From CAVRUZ01 sp963724495 (GTDB taxonomy: Bacteria; Actinomycetota; Actinomycetes; Propionibacteriales; DAIQRJ01): a stretch of 64,000 nucleotides of DNA. Location of the stretch: contig CAVRUZ010000002.1 in NCBI GenBank assembly GCA_963724495.1, positions 682,001 through 746,000 on the forward strand. Reading direction: 5' to 3'. The position numbers were made by a program, and so were the translations under genes. Shown here piece after piece: positions 16,148 to 25,229 of the stretch. Below the pieces are notes generated by a model. The model was not told the DNA's origin, ran no database searches, and was given only the letters and a program-made list of their open reading frames with translations. Position 1 is the stretch's first letter; the number at the start of each line of letters is the position of its first letter.

Positions 16148-16439
16148 CGAGGGGCTACAAGGTCTTGTATCGGGATGACCCTGAGGTAGATCGCAACGCA
16201 CATCGCGACCTCTGTCGCTGGCGATGACCTTGCCACACCTGGCTGCATCCACGTAAAGACACGGCCACTCTAGATCGGTCCTCAGCGGTGGCGTTCGGAC
16301 GAGGTTGGTCGCGGCGGACGTGGCTCAGGGCTGCCCGTCACGCTCCAGACATGGACGCTTCGTATCAGCTTGCCGGTGCGCGGCTCAGCACGATCATGGG
16401 TCAACCGCTGACGCGGTCAATAAGTCCGCAGCCGACACG

Positions 16440-16565
16440 ACAAGACCCACCAAGGCCGTTCAGGAGCAGCTCGGGCTGACCAGATCGAACGCCGGCAAGC
16501 TCGTGAGTCAGGCGCGTAGCGCCGGTCTGCTGCCGCCCACGACGCAAGGTAAGGCCCAGGCATGA
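16440..16565 (+). pseudogene. C-terminal fragment with a helix-turn-helix-like motif
   Basis: The end of a longer open frame reads TKAVQEQLGLTRSNAGKLVS then QARSAGLLPPTTQGKAQA and stops at 16565. This is the short winged-helix tail (a helix-turn-helix followed by ARxAGLLPPTT) found at the C-terminus of several actinobacterial regulators and plasmid or phage-type proteins. The sequence before it (from 16305) is not family-like, so I treat this as a remnant. Identity is uncertain. Confidence 0.4.
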
Positions 16566-16611
16566 CGGTCGGGTCGTCAAGCAGCTTCGGTTGTGGCGAC
16601 GCCCTGCGGCC

Positions 16612-16775
16612 CTATGACTCGATCACGATGCGGCGCAGATCGACGGTGTTGCATGGCCCGTCGGGCAGTGTCGGCGACACGGTGATCGTCAAGCCCAGTT
16701 GGCTGATCACCAGTCGCCGCTGCTCGACGGTCGCAGCTTCCCAGTCGGCGGCATCTAGTTCGGCTAAGCCGGCGG
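16612..16775 (-). pseudogene. Unidentified C-terminal gene fragment
   Basis: A minus-strand frame without a start reads AELDAADWEAATVEQRRLVI then SQLGLTITVSP and ends VDLRRIVIES before a TAG at 16612. The pattern of an amphipathic helix with EQRRLVI, then a beta strand pair and a basic last strand, is like the extreme C-terminus of some large serine recombinases, but 50 residues are too few to be sure. It continues in a different frame from the truncated VOC gene just upstream. Confidence 0.35.
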
Positions 16776-17003
16776 CAGATCGAACCACAGGTCCGGACCC
16801 TTCCCCTTGGGGTCCCGGGCGCGGTCGCTGCAGTCACCGCCGCCCTCCAGCTCCTCGGCGGGTACTCCCATGGCCAGGTAGGCGTCGCGCCAGGTGGCGT
16901 GCGGCGCCGGCGGCGGCGTGGGTTCGTACCCGAGCACTTCGCACCAGAACGGGACGAGCCGATCGGGACGCGCACAATCGAGCACCATCTGCCAGGTCAC
17001 CAT
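16764..17003 (-). pseudogene. VOC-family protein, truncated to its N-terminal half
   Basis: From ATG 17003 the frame reads MVTWQMVLDCARPDRLVPFW, CEVLGYEPTPPP, TWRDAYLAMGVPAEELEGGGDCSD and PDLWFDLPPA, then TAG. Full members of this actinobacterial VOC group are about 145 residues; this copy stops after 79, exactly after the first module, and the expected second module (NRLHLDV...) is absent from all frames downstream. An upstream in-frame start at 17063 adds 20 unlikely residues. A fragment, not a simple frameshift. Confidence 0.7.
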
Positions 17004-17164
17004 GACGCCATCACAGCACTCGCCGTCTGCACCCGAGTCCACGCTTCCGATCCCGTGCTCCACAGTCGGTCCGCCGCCGGCCTGACCACCTCCGGCCGAG
17101 GCCGATCGCCACCGCCGTGCCCGCTCCTAAACTCGTTCGGACGCCGACGAGAGGGTGACGAGCA

Positions 17165-17953
17165 GTGCTGACCGACGAGCAGGTGGCCGCGTTCCATCGA
17201 GACGGATTCGTCAAGGGGGGAAGAGTTCTCGACGACCAGCAGGTCGACGATCTGCGCGCGGAGATGGAGCGCGTGATCGGCGACCGCGAGAAGGCCGACC
17301 AACCGCAGCCCGTCCAGTTGAGCAACATGGGAACCGACGACTCCCCCGTGTGGCAGATCGTCAACATCTGGCAGGCGAGCGACGCCTACGCCTCCCTCAT
17401 CAGGAATCCGCAGATCACCGAGGAGCTTGGGCAGCTCTCCGGGTTCGACCAGCTGCGGATCTGGCACGACCAGATCCAGTACAAGCCCGCGCAGACCGGC
17501 GGCACCAACCACTGGCACCAGGACACTCCCCTGTGGCCGGTGCTGGCACCGGACACCCAGCTGACCGCCTGGGTGGCGCTCGACGACGTGGACGAGTCGA
17601 ACGGCTGCATGAGCATGGTCGCGGGTTCACACCTGTGGGGCGACGAGATGAACTACCTGCGCACGTTGGAGACCGGGTTCGACCTGCCTGAGGAGTTCAA
17701 CGGCCACAAGATCGAGGTCAGGCTCCGGCCGGTCGCCAAGGGTGAGGTGCATTACCACCATTCCCTTACCTGGCACGGATCCCACAGCAACACCAGCGGC
17801 AGGCCGCGGCGCGCGATCGCCCTGCACGTGATGGGCGACGACACGCGCTATGTCGCGAGCGGCAAGCACATCATGCAGTCGCACATCGACGTCGGCGACG
17901 GCGAGAAGCTGCAGGGCGAGACCTTCCCGGTGGTGTTCAGCCGGGCGGGGTGA
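17165..17953 (+). CDS. Phytanoyl-CoA dioxygenase (PhyH)-family Fe(II)/2-oxoglutarate enzyme
   Basis: 262 residues from GTG 17165 (LTDEQVAAFHRDGFVKGGRVLDDQQVDDLRAEM is the normal PhyH opening). The iron-binding triad is visible: HxD in NHWHQDTPLWP and the distal His in HYHHSLTWHGSHSNTSGRPR, with the 2-oxoglutarate-binding Arg in the same segment. The double-stranded beta-helix is complete, so it should be an active oxygenase; substrates in this family range from lipids to natural products and cannot be guessed. It converges with a methyltransferase gene whose 3' end overlaps its own by 17 bp. Confidence 0.88.
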   Translation: MLTDEQVAAFHRDGFVKGGRVLDDQQVDDLRAEMERVIGDREKADQPQPVQLSNMGTDDSPVWQIVNIWQASDAYASLIRNPQITEELGQLSGFDQLRIWHDQIQYKPAQTGGTNHWHQDTPLWPVLAPDTQLTAWVALDDVDESNGCMSMVAGSHLWGDEMNYLRTLETGFDLPEEFNGHKIEVRLRPVAKGEVHYHHSLTWHGSHSNTSGRPRRAIALHVMGDDTRYVASGKHIMQSHIDVGDGEKLQGETFPVVFSRAG

Positions 17954-18996
17954 CGACTACGCCGGCACGCCTTCCTTCCCGCTGCAGCTGCACGGCATAG
18001 CCGCGGAACGAGCTCGGCGCCTCGGCCACGACCGCCAGCCCGGCACGCCTGGCGAGGTCGGTGAAGTCACGCATCGAGCGCGTCCGGCCGCCGAGCAGCA
18101 CCGTCTCCACGGTGATCGTGGTCGGAGATCGATGGCCGACATGCGGCTTGTGCCCCGCTGCATGCTCGGCGGAGTCGGGCGTCACCCCACCCATCACGAC
18201 GACGACTCCCCCGTCACCAAGCGCCTCGCGACAGCGGGTGAGGATCGTGATCGCCTCCTCGTCGGGCCAGTCGTTCAGGATCCCCGAGACCAGGTAGACA
18301 TCTCCGCCCTTCGGCAACGGGTCGAAGAAACTCTGCCGCACAAGGGAAATCCGATCGGCGAGGCCAGCTGCCGCGATGCCGTCGACTGCTCGGTCGATGG
18401 TCGGCGGCAGGTCGACGAGGATCCCCTGCAGGTGCGGATATCCCTGCAGAACGGCCTTCAGCAGGGTTCCGGTTCCGCCACCCACGTCCACCACGGTTGT
18501 GACGTCGCCGAGGTCACCGGCCGGCAGCACATCGGGGTCCGCGACGTGGTGCCCCTCCCCCATCATCGCGTCGAACTCGGCGCCGAGCTCGGGATGCGCG
18601 GCGATGTCCTCCCAGAACGGCAGGCCGTACATCTGCGCGTAGGCCGGGTCGGCCCGTGCGCACCACCTCCGGCAGCGTCGCCCAGGCTCCGCTGAACCGT
18701 CCCCCGATGCCGTCGACGTTGAGCATCGTGGCGAACTCGGGGGCGGTCAGGCTCCTCGCGGCAGCGGCGAGGCTGTGGCGACCAGCCTCGTCGGTGCTGA
18801 CCACGCCCACCGATCCGAGGTGACGCAGCACCAACTCGAGCAGGTCGATGTCCGCACCGACGATGCCGGCCAGCTCTGCTGCAGTGGCGGGCGTCTCGGC
18901 CAGCCGCTGGGCGAGCCCGAGCGTCACCAGCACCCGAAGGCACCAGGGGGTGGCGAGGTCGGACAACTGCTCCAGGTCGAGCTCGCCATCGGCCAT
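17937..18996 (-). pseudogene. SAM-dependent O-methyltransferase (dimerisation + Rossmann domains), one frameshift
   Basis: From ATG 18996 the frame gives the winged-helix dimerisation domain (LSDLATPWCLRVLVTLGLAQRL, ELAGIVGADIDLLELVLRHL, GRFSGAWATLPEVVRTG). Near 18650 one extra base shifts the frame; the next frame reads ADPAYAQMYGLPFWEDIAAH, the SAM-binding VVDVGGGTGTLLKAVLQGYP, DLPPTI, and SGILNDWPDEEAITIL, ending at 17937. This is the plant-type/hydroxyneurosporene O-methyltransferase architecture used in secondary metabolism. As sequenced the two domains are separated. Convergent with the PhyH gene; an operon with the next gene is excluded by strand. Confidence 0.85.
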
Positions 18997-19059
18997 GAGC
19001 GTCGCGGTCCTCTCAGTGCCGACGAGCGCCGGCGATCGTGATCTGCCAGGGTTGGCAGC

Positions 19060-19500
19060 ATGCCACTTCAAGGTGAATACGTACCTCCGAAGACCCCCTG
19101 GGTCGCCAGGCAGCTCGAGCAGATCGATGCGGCCGGCGATACCGGCGCCGTTCATATCCAGAACCGGCCCGTCGTCGTGTTCACGATCCGGGGAAAGAAG
19201 ACAGGACTGCTCCGGCGGGTTCCGCTGATGCGGGTGGAGCATGGCGGCTCCTACGTCGCCGTCGGATCGGTCGGTGGGGCGCCGAAGAATCCCGCCTGGG
19301 TCGCGAGCATCAAGGCGAATCCGGATGTGGAGCTGCAGGACGGCACCACGACCGTCGATCTACGTGCGCGTCTCCTGGAGGACGGGCCGGAGCGCGACGA
19401 GTGGTGGGAACGGTGCGTGGCGGCCTACCCCTCGTACGCCGACTACCAGAAGAAGACCGCTCGCCTGATCCCGGTCTTCCTCTGCGAGCCGGTTTCCTGA
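19060..19500 (+). CDS. Deazaflavin (F420)-dependent nitroreductase-family oxidoreductase
   Basis: 146 residues with the Ddn split barrel: MPLQGEYVPPKTPWVARQLEQID at the start, VVVFTIRGKKTGLLRRVPLM, VAVGSVGGAPKNPAWVASIKANPDVELQ (F420-binding region), and ERDEWWERCVAAYPSYADYQKKTARLIPVFLCEP at the end, a very typical finish. Likely binds F420H2 and reduces quinone- or nitro-type substrates. The gene is intact, unlike its relative at 15.7 kb, and is divergent from the methyltransferase gene with a 63-bp gap. Confidence 0.88.
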   Translation: MPLQGEYVPPKTPWVARQLEQIDAAGDTGAVHIQNRPVVVFTIRGKKTGLLRRVPLMRVEHGGSYVAVGSVGGAPKNPAWVASIKANPDVELQDGTTTVDLRARLLEDGPERDEWWERCVAAYPSYADYQKKTARLIPVFLCEPVS

Positions 19501-19602
19501 CCTCGAGCTACCGGTCGACGACGCTGCGGCCGAGTTGTCCGCACGTGCTTGCTCCGGGCCGACTCCTGCTCGGCTCTGGTGCACACTGACGTCGGCGGAC
19601 GT

Positions 19603-19624
19603 CACAGGAAACGCACAGGAAACG
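19603..19624. promoter_or_regulatory. 11-bp tandem direct repeat, likely response-regulator site
   Basis: CACAGGAAACG occurs twice without a gap (19603-19613 and 19614-19624), followed by a further CAC. The copies are one DNA turn apart and end 38 bp before the ATG of an OmpR-family response regulator. OmpR/PhoB-type proteins bind head-to-tail direct repeats with 11-bp spacing, so autoregulation is the simplest reading. Confidence 0.6.
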
Positions 19625-19662
19625 CACTCGCGTCGCACAGGGACCGGAGGTTGTCTGGAGCC

Positions 19663-20397
19663 ATGGACTCGACGCCCCGGCAGCCGGCACCGCTGCAGCG
19701 GCTCGACGGCACCGCCGTCCGCGTCCTCGTGGTGGATGACGAACCGAACATCAGCGAACTGCTGTCGATGGCCTTGCGCTACGAGGGCTGGGACGTGCGC
19801 GCAGCAGGCACCGGATCACAGGCCATCAGCACGGCCAAGACGTTCCGTCCGGACGCGGTCGTGCTCGACATGATGCTCCCGGACCTCGACGGGCTGACCG
19901 TCCTCCGCCGCATGCGCCAGGAGAACCCCGCCATCCCGGTGCTGTTCCTCACCGCGAGGGACGCCGTGGAGGACCGCGTCGCCGGACTCACCGCAGGCGG
20001 CGACGACTACGTCACCAAGCCGTTCAGCCTCGAGGAGGTCGTGGCCAGGCTCCGGGCGCTGATGCGTCGCACGACGGTCTCCGCGCAGCAGACCGAGTCG
20101 GTGCTGGTCGTCGGCGACCTCACCCTTGACGAGGACAGCCACGAGGTCAGCCGGGCAGGTGTCGCCGTGAACCTCACGGCCACGGAGTTCGAACTCCTGC
20201 GGTTCCTGATGCGCAATCCGCGACGGGTGCTCTCGAAGGCGCAGATCCTCGACCGGGTCTGGAACTACGACTTCGGCGGCCAGGCCAACGTGGTCGAGCT
20301 GTACATCTCCTACCTGCGCAAGAAGGTCGATGCCGGCCACGACCCGATGATCCACACCATGCGGGGCGCGGGCTACGTGCTCCGGCCCGCAGGCTGA
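19663..20397 (+). CDS. OmpR/PhoB-family response regulator
   Basis: 244 residues. Receiver domain: acidic pair in VLVVDDEPNI (residues 25-26), phosphorylation site Asp69 in AVVLDMMLPD, Thr in LTARD, and Lys in YVTKPF. Winged-helix effector domain: LTATEFELLRFLMRNPRRVLSKAQILDRVW and ANVVELYISYLRKKVD...MRGAGYVLRP. The histidine kinase follows 12 bp downstream, so they are a cognate pair in one operon. The family pattern is close to the actinobacterial TcrA/PrrA-like regulators. The signal is unknown. Confidence 0.95.
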   Translation: MDSTPRQPAPLQRLDGTAVRVLVVDDEPNISELLSMALRYEGWDVRAAGTGSQAISTAKTFRPDAVVLDMMLPDLDGLTVLRRMRQENPAIPVLFLTARDAVEDRVAGLTAGGDDYVTKPFSLEEVVARLRALMRRTTVSAQQTESVLVVGDLTLDEDSHEVSRAGVAVNLTATEFELLRFLMRNPRRVLSKAQILDRVWNYDFGGQANVVELYISYLRKKVDAGHDPMIHTMRGAGYVLRPAG

Positions 20398-20409
20398 CGG
20401 GTCGGCCCG

Positions 20410-21882
20410 ATGACCGGCCGCAGGCGCTGGCCACTGACACGCACGCTGGTGGCCTGGACGGTCGCCCTGTTCTTCGTGGTGACCGCCGCTACCGGAGCGG
20501 CCACGCTGCTCGTGATGGACCGGGTGCTCACCCGGCAGGTCGACACCCAGGTGCGGGCGATCAGTCACGTGCAGCAGAACCTCGACGGCGGCCGTCGCCC
20601 GAGGCCGGGCGGCATCGTCCGCGGCAACCCGCCGCCGGGCACCGGCGAGGGGTATGTCCACGTGGAGATCGCGAACAACGGCGCGGTCGTCCAGAACTAC
20701 GTCGTCCGGCAGGGATCGACATCGAACGCCCTCGACGACGCCCAACTGCAGGCCGTCACCGCCAACGCGGAGACCGCCGCACCCAGGACGGTGGACCTTG
20801 GCGACATCGGCAGCTACCGGGTCGCGAGGGACGTCCGTCCCGTGTGGGTGCAGACAGAGAACGGCCTCCGGCGACAGCAGGTCACGAGCTACTCGGGGCT
20901 GCCGTTGTCGAGTCCTCGCAGCGCGGTCTTCGACACGTTGCGCTACGTGGTCGTCCTGAGCGCGCTCGGGCTCGTCCTCACGGCCGTTGCCGGCACCTGG
21001 CTGGTCCGCCGGAGCCTGCGGCCGCTGCGTCGGGTCGCCTCGACCGCGCACGAGGTCTCGCAGCTGCAGCTGGAGTCCGGCCAGGTCGCGCTGGCACCCC
21101 GTGTGCCCGAGGCGGACACCGACACCCGCACGGAGGTCGGCCAGGTGGGCACCGCGCTCAACCGCATGCTCGACAACGTCGGGGATGCACTCAACGCTCG
21201 GCATGCGTCGGAACAGCGCGTCCGGCAGTTCGTCGCCGACGCCAGCCACGAGTTGCGCACTCCCCTGGCCTCCATCCGCGGCTATGCCGAGTACAGCCTT
21301 CGGCAGCGTGACCACCTGTCCGAGCCGGTGGCGCACGCGCTGACCCGGGTGCAGGCAGAGGCCGACCGGCTGACAGAGCTGGTCGAGGACCTGCTGTTGC
21401 TCGCCCGGCTCGACGCCGGCCGCCCACTCGAACGCGAGCACGTGGACCTGTCCCAGCTCGTTGTGGAAGGAGTGTCGGACGCGCGCGCGGCCGGCCCGGA
21501 CCACACCTGGACCCTCGACCTCCCCGGCGAGCCGATCGAGACCCACGGCGATGTGCGGAGACTTCAACAGGTGTTGGTGAATCTCCTCGCCAACGCTCGT
21601 GTCCACACCCCTCCAGGGACCGCGGTACACGTCGCCCTGTCCCGGATAAGCGGCCGTCCGACGCTGAGCGTCACCGACAACGGTCCCGGCATCCCGCCCG
21701 ACCTGCAGCCCGAGGTCTTCACCCGATTCGCCCGTGGGGACTCGTCGAGGAACAGGGCGGCCGGCAGCACCGGTCTCGGCCTGTCGATCGTGGCCGCGGT
21801 GGTCTCGGCCCATGGCGGCGAGGTGGCGATGGACAGCCGTCCGGGGCACACCGCGTTCACGGTCACCCTGCCGGCAACCTGA
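20410..21882 (+). CDS. Two-component sensor histidine kinase
   Basis: 490 residues, inner-membrane protein. TM1 at about residues 12-35 (LVAWTVALFFVVTAATGAAT), an extracytoplasmic sensor of about 140 residues, TM2 at about 178-200 (VVVLSALGLVLTAVAGTWLV), a HAMP linker (RRSLRPLRRVASTAHEVSQL), the HisKA box with phospho-acceptor His280 in ASHELRTPLASIRGYAEYSL, and a HATPase domain with N box LVNLLANARVH, G1 DNGPGIP, F box FTRFARG and G2 GLGLSIV. All catalytic motifs are intact. The sensor domain has no cysteine pairs or PAS signature that I can see. Partner of the upstream regulator. Confidence 0.95.
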   Translation: MTGRRRWPLTRTLVAWTVALFFVVTAATGAATLLVMDRVLTRQVDTQVRAISHVQQNLDGGRRPRPGGIVRGNPPPGTGEGYVHVEIANNGAVVQNYVVRQGSTSNALDDAQLQAVTANAETAAPRTVDLGDIGSYRVARDVRPVWVQTENGLRRQQVTSYSGLPLSSPRSAVFDTLRYVVVLSALGLVLTAVAGTWLVRRSLRPLRRVASTAHEVSQLQLESGQVALAPRVPEADTDTRTEVGQVGTALNRMLDNVGDALNARHASEQRVRQFVADASHELRTPLASIRGYAEYSLRQRDHLSEPVAHALTRVQAEADRLTELVEDLLLLARLDAGRPLEREHVDLSQLVVEGVSDARAAGPDHTWTLDLPGEPIETHGDVRRLQQVLVNLLANARVHTPPGTAVHVALSRISGRPTLSVTDNGPGIPPDLQPEVFTRFARGDSSRNRAAGSTGLGLSIVAAVVSAHGGEVAMDSRPGHTAFTVTLPAT

Positions 21883-21952
21883 GGCGCTAGGGCACCGGTG
21901 GACTCACCGGTCGGCCGGGCGACTGTCCGGACCGACCGCTACCGTCGCGTCC

Positions 21953-22402
21953 ATGTCCGATCCGACCACGCAACCGCCAGCCAGCGTTCATGTACCCGCG
22001 ATCAGCCCGCAGCTCAATGCCATCGGCATCGTCTCGTCCGATCTCGCTCGCACGATCGGCTTCTACCGCAGACTCGGTTGTCCCATCGTCGATCCACAAC
22101 CCGGTGAGGGGCACGTGGAGTCGAACATCGGCGGAATCCGGCTGATGTTCGACACCGAGGAGACCATCCGCTCTTTTCAGCCGGGCTGGAACGGCACCGG
22201 CTCCGGCCGGCTCTCGCTCGCCGCGGAGTGCGGCTCACCAGCCGACGTCGACAGGCTGCACGACGAGTTGTCCGGACTGGGCTCCGGCTCCCACCTCGCA
22301 CCGTTCGACGCGTTCTGGGGGCAGCGCTATGCGACGGTGCTCGATCCCGACGGTGTCGTCGTGGATCTCTACGCCGCACTGGCAGACGGTCCGGAGTCCT
22401 GA
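21953..22402 (+). CDS. VOC-family protein
   Basis: 149 residues from ATG 21953. It has the VOC pattern QLNAIGIVSSDLARTIGFYRRLGCPI then GHVESNIGGIRLMFDTEE, and in the second module FDAFWGQRYATVLDPDGVVVDLYA. WGQRYA.V.DPDG.VVDL is shared with a group of glyoxalase/bleomycin-resistance-like proteins; no activity is assigned. It follows the kinase gene by 70 bp and precedes the S10 peptidase by 37 bp, so it may belong to either unit. Confidence 0.85.
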   Translation: MSDPTTQPPASVHVPAISPQLNAIGIVSSDLARTIGFYRRLGCPIVDPQPGEGHVESNIGGIRLMFDTEETIRSFQPGWNGTGSGRLSLAAECGSPADVDRLHDELSGLGSGSHLAPFDAFWGQRYATVLDPDGVVVDLYAALADGPES

Positions 22403-22439
22403 GCCTGCTCGCTGAGGCCGCGCTGGCAGGATGTCGCGG

Positions 22440-23957
22440 ATGACGACCCATCCCCAGCCCGGCGATGCCGACAACTCCCCCGGCGACAAGGACACCGACA
22501 AGACGCGGACCCGGCCGGCCGAACCGGTCGACGACCTGGTCAGCACCACCCACGAGTTCGTCTCTCCCCGCGGGAGCACCGGCTACACGGCCACCGCCGG
22601 CCGGGTCGTCCTGCGCGAGGAGGTGGTGGAGGACGACGCCTTCCGCGGTACCCGCGCCAAGGCCGAGATGTCGGTGGTCAGTTACGTGCTGCACGGCACC
22701 GACCCAGCCACCCGGCCGGTCACGTTCGCGTTCAACGGCGGACCGGGATCGTCGAGCGTCTGGCTGCACCTCGGCCTGCTCGGACCGCGCCGGGTGCTGA
22801 TGGGCGACGCCGGCAGCCTCCTGCCGCCGCCGTACGGGATGGCCCCCAACGCCGAGTCGTTGCTCGCCGAGTCCGATCTGGTCTTCATCGATCCCGTGTC
22901 CACCGGTTTCTCCCGCGCCACCGACGGCACGAAGCCCGGCGACTACCACGGCTACCAGCGCGATCTCGAGTCGGTCGGCGAGCTGATCCGGCTGTGGACC
23001 ACGCGTAACGGCCGGTGGATGTCGCCCAAGTTCCTTGCCGGCGAGTCCTACGGCACCACGCGGGCGGCGGCCCTCGCGGATCATCTCCAGACCCGCTACG
23101 GGCTGTACCTGAACGGGCTCATGCTGATCAGCAGCGTGCTCGACATGGGCTCGATCGGGCTGCACGGACCCGACGACCGCGGCTACGCCAACTTCCTGCC
23201 CACCTATACAGCGATCGCCCACTACCACGGCAAACACGAGGGCCGGCCGCTTCCCGAGGTTCTCGCCGACGCGGAGGAGTTCGCCGCGCGGGACTATCCG
23301 ATCGCGCTGAAGCGGGGCAGCCGGCTCACGTCAGCCGAGTTCGACGAAGTCGCACACCGGGTGGCCGCTCTGACCGGGCTGTCGGACGCCTACGTCCGGC
23401 AGGCGAACCTCCGGGTAGAACACCAGCGCTTCTTCGCTGAGCTGCTTCGCGATCAAGGACTCGCGGTCGGCCGGATCGACGGTCGCTTCACCGGGCCGCT
23501 GGCGCGGGGTACCGCCGAGCGCAACGACGCCGACCCGTCGATGGACGCGATCTCCGGTCCGTACGCGGCCGCGTTCAACCACTACATCCGCGACGATCTC
23601 GCTTACGAGAGCGACCTGCACTACGAGCAGATCGCCGACGTCTCGCCGTGGTCGTACAGCGAGTTCGAGGGCCGGCCGGTGGACGTTTCCGGGCGGCTTT
23701 CGCGGGCGATGCGTCGGAATCCGCACCTGAAGGTGCAGGTCGCCTACGGCTGGCACGACGGTGCGACGCCGTACTTCGCCGCCCAGGAGGTGTTCGCCCA
23801 CCTCGACGTGCCTGCCGACCTGCAGGCCAACATCAGCCACGTGTACTACCCGGCGGGTCACATGATGTACGTGCACGAGGAAACGCGGATCGCCCAGAGC
23901 GCCGATCTGGCCGGCTTCGTTCGCGCCGCCGCGGGCCTCGACGAACCGACCGGCTGA
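22440..23957 (+). CDS. S10-family serine carboxypeptidase-like peptidase
   Basis: 505 residues. Catalytic Ser203 lies in KFLAGESYGTTRAAAL, Asp in GWHDGATPYF and His in YPAGHMMYVHEE, the S10 triad in the right order; FAFNGGPGSSSVWLHLGLLGP is the oxyanion/substrate motif. No signal peptide or membrane segment is visible, so it appears cytoplasmic, as in other bacterial members of this group. It should cleave C-terminal residues from peptides. The ATG at 22440 is preferred over 22431. The C-terminal region is complete. Confidence 0.92.
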   Translation: MTTHPQPGDADNSPGDKDTDKTRTRPAEPVDDLVSTTHEFVSPRGSTGYTATAGRVVLREEVVEDDAFRGTRAKAEMSVVSYVLHGTDPATRPVTFAFNGGPGSSSVWLHLGLLGPRRVLMGDAGSLLPPPYGMAPNAESLLAESDLVFIDPVSTGFSRATDGTKPGDYHGYQRDLESVGELIRLWTTRNGRWMSPKFLAGESYGTTRAAALADHLQTRYGLYLNGLMLISSVLDMGSIGLHGPDDRGYANFLPTYTAIAHYHGKHEGRPLPEVLADAEEFAARDYPIALKRGSRLTSAEFDEVAHRVAALTGLSDAYVRQANLRVEHQRFFAELLRDQGLAVGRIDGRFTGPLARGTAERNDADPSMDAISGPYAAAFNHYIRDDLAYESDLHYEQIADVSPWSYSEFEGRPVDVSGRLSRAMRRNPHLKVQVAYGWHDGATPYFAAQEVFAHLDVPADLQANISHVYYPAGHMMYVHEETRIAQSADLAGFVRAAAGLDEPTG

Positions 23958-23973
23958 CCGGCAGTCGTCAGGC

Positions 23974-25220
23974 GTGGCATCGACGATCGGTCGGCTCAGC
24001 CCCTTCGGACGACTCTGGGGCGCCTACACGGTCTCCGCGGTCGGGACGGCACTCTCCGGGTTTGCCCTGCAGGTGCTGGTGATCGAGCACCTGCACGCGA
24101 ATCAGCAGGAAGTCGGCTGGTTGCGGGCCGCACAGTGGGCTCCGTATCTGGCGTTCGGTCTCCTGGCCGGCGCGATCGCCGATCGCGTGCGGCGCAAGCG
24201 GGTCCTGGTGACGTTCGACCTACTGAACGCCGCCGTCCTGGTCGTGATCGCTGCATTGGCGTTCGCGGACGTTCTCTCCTTGCTGATGCTGGCGATTCTC
24301 GTGCTGCTGCGCGGCTGCTTCGGGCTGACCTACGAGGCCGCACACCAGTCGTTCGTGCCCGATCTGGTCGATACACCGGGCCTGATGCGGGCGAACGCGC
24401 GACTCGAGCAGTCCTCCATGGTGGCCCAGACGGGCGGCGCCGGCGGTGGCCGGCGTCGTGGTGTCGTGGGTGGGTGCTCCCGTGGTGCTCGCACTCGACG
24501 CGATCACCTACCTGGGCAGCGCGATCCTGCTCATCGGCATCCGCACGGAGTCCGTGGACGCCAAGCGCGACGTCCCGGTCACGACCATCCGGACGGCGAT
24601 CGCCGAGGGATTGCGTTACGTCTACACCCACCCGTTGCTCCGCTGGTATGCCGGGACTCTGCACGTCTGGTTCCTCGGTAACGCCCTCGTGTCCACGCTG
24701 CTCGTGTTCTTCGCGCTGCGGGACCTGCGACTCAGTGCGGCCGTTGTCGGCGTGTGTCTTGCGCTGGGTGGCGTCTCCGGCGTCGTGGGTGCCGGCCTGT
24801 CTGATCGGCTGTCGTTGCGCTTCGACTTGGGGCGGATTCTTTTTACCTGTCACGTGATTCTCCCGATCATCTACGTGATGCTGATCCTCGCCCGACCGGG
24901 TGTGAGTGGCGTGCTCCTCTTCGGGGTTAGTGCAGCTGCTCGTCGGCTTCATCTTCGGCCTCAGCAGTCCGATGGAGTTGTCCTGGCGCAACACCATCAC
25001 CCGACCGGAGCTCCGTGGCCGGATGAACGGAACGATCCGCTCGGTGAACTGGGGCATGAACACCATCGCCGGTCCGGTGGCCGGCGCGGCTGCCGTTGTC
25101 GCCGGGACTCGAGCGGCGATGGTCGCGGGCATCGTCGTGCTGGCGTTGGTAGCCACCGCTTTCGGTTTGTCACCGATGCGCTCCGTCCGGATGCCGGAAA
25201 GCGACGCAGTGCCGAGCTGA
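23974..25220 (+). pseudogene. Major facilitator superfamily transporter, two frameshifts
   Basis: Three consecutive frames give one MFS protein of about 415 residues. Part 1 (GTG 23974) has FGRLWGAYTVSAVGTALSGF and AGAIADRVRRKRVLVTFDLL (motif A loop). Near 24440, in a GGC-rich run, one extra base moves to AGVVVSWVGAPVVLALDAI and helices 5-9. Near 24922, in GGGG, another extra base moves to GLVQLLVGFIFGLSSPMELS and the last helices to 25220. This is the enterobactin exporter-like/MFS_3 group. As written the protein is broken twice. It follows the S10 peptidase by 16 bp. Confidence 0.85.
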
Positions 25221-25229
25221 CCGGCCTGA

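Noticed and set aside
16562..17005. Plus-strand open frame starting MTVGSSSSFGCGD
   Set aside because: Antisense to the VOC fragment and the unidentified C-terminal fragment; sequence is not protein-like.
19816..21849. A 677-residue open frame on the minus strand opposite the two-component genes
   Set aside because: It is a GC-driven shadow of the response regulator and kinase genes, without any domain, and the plus-strand genes have complete motifs.
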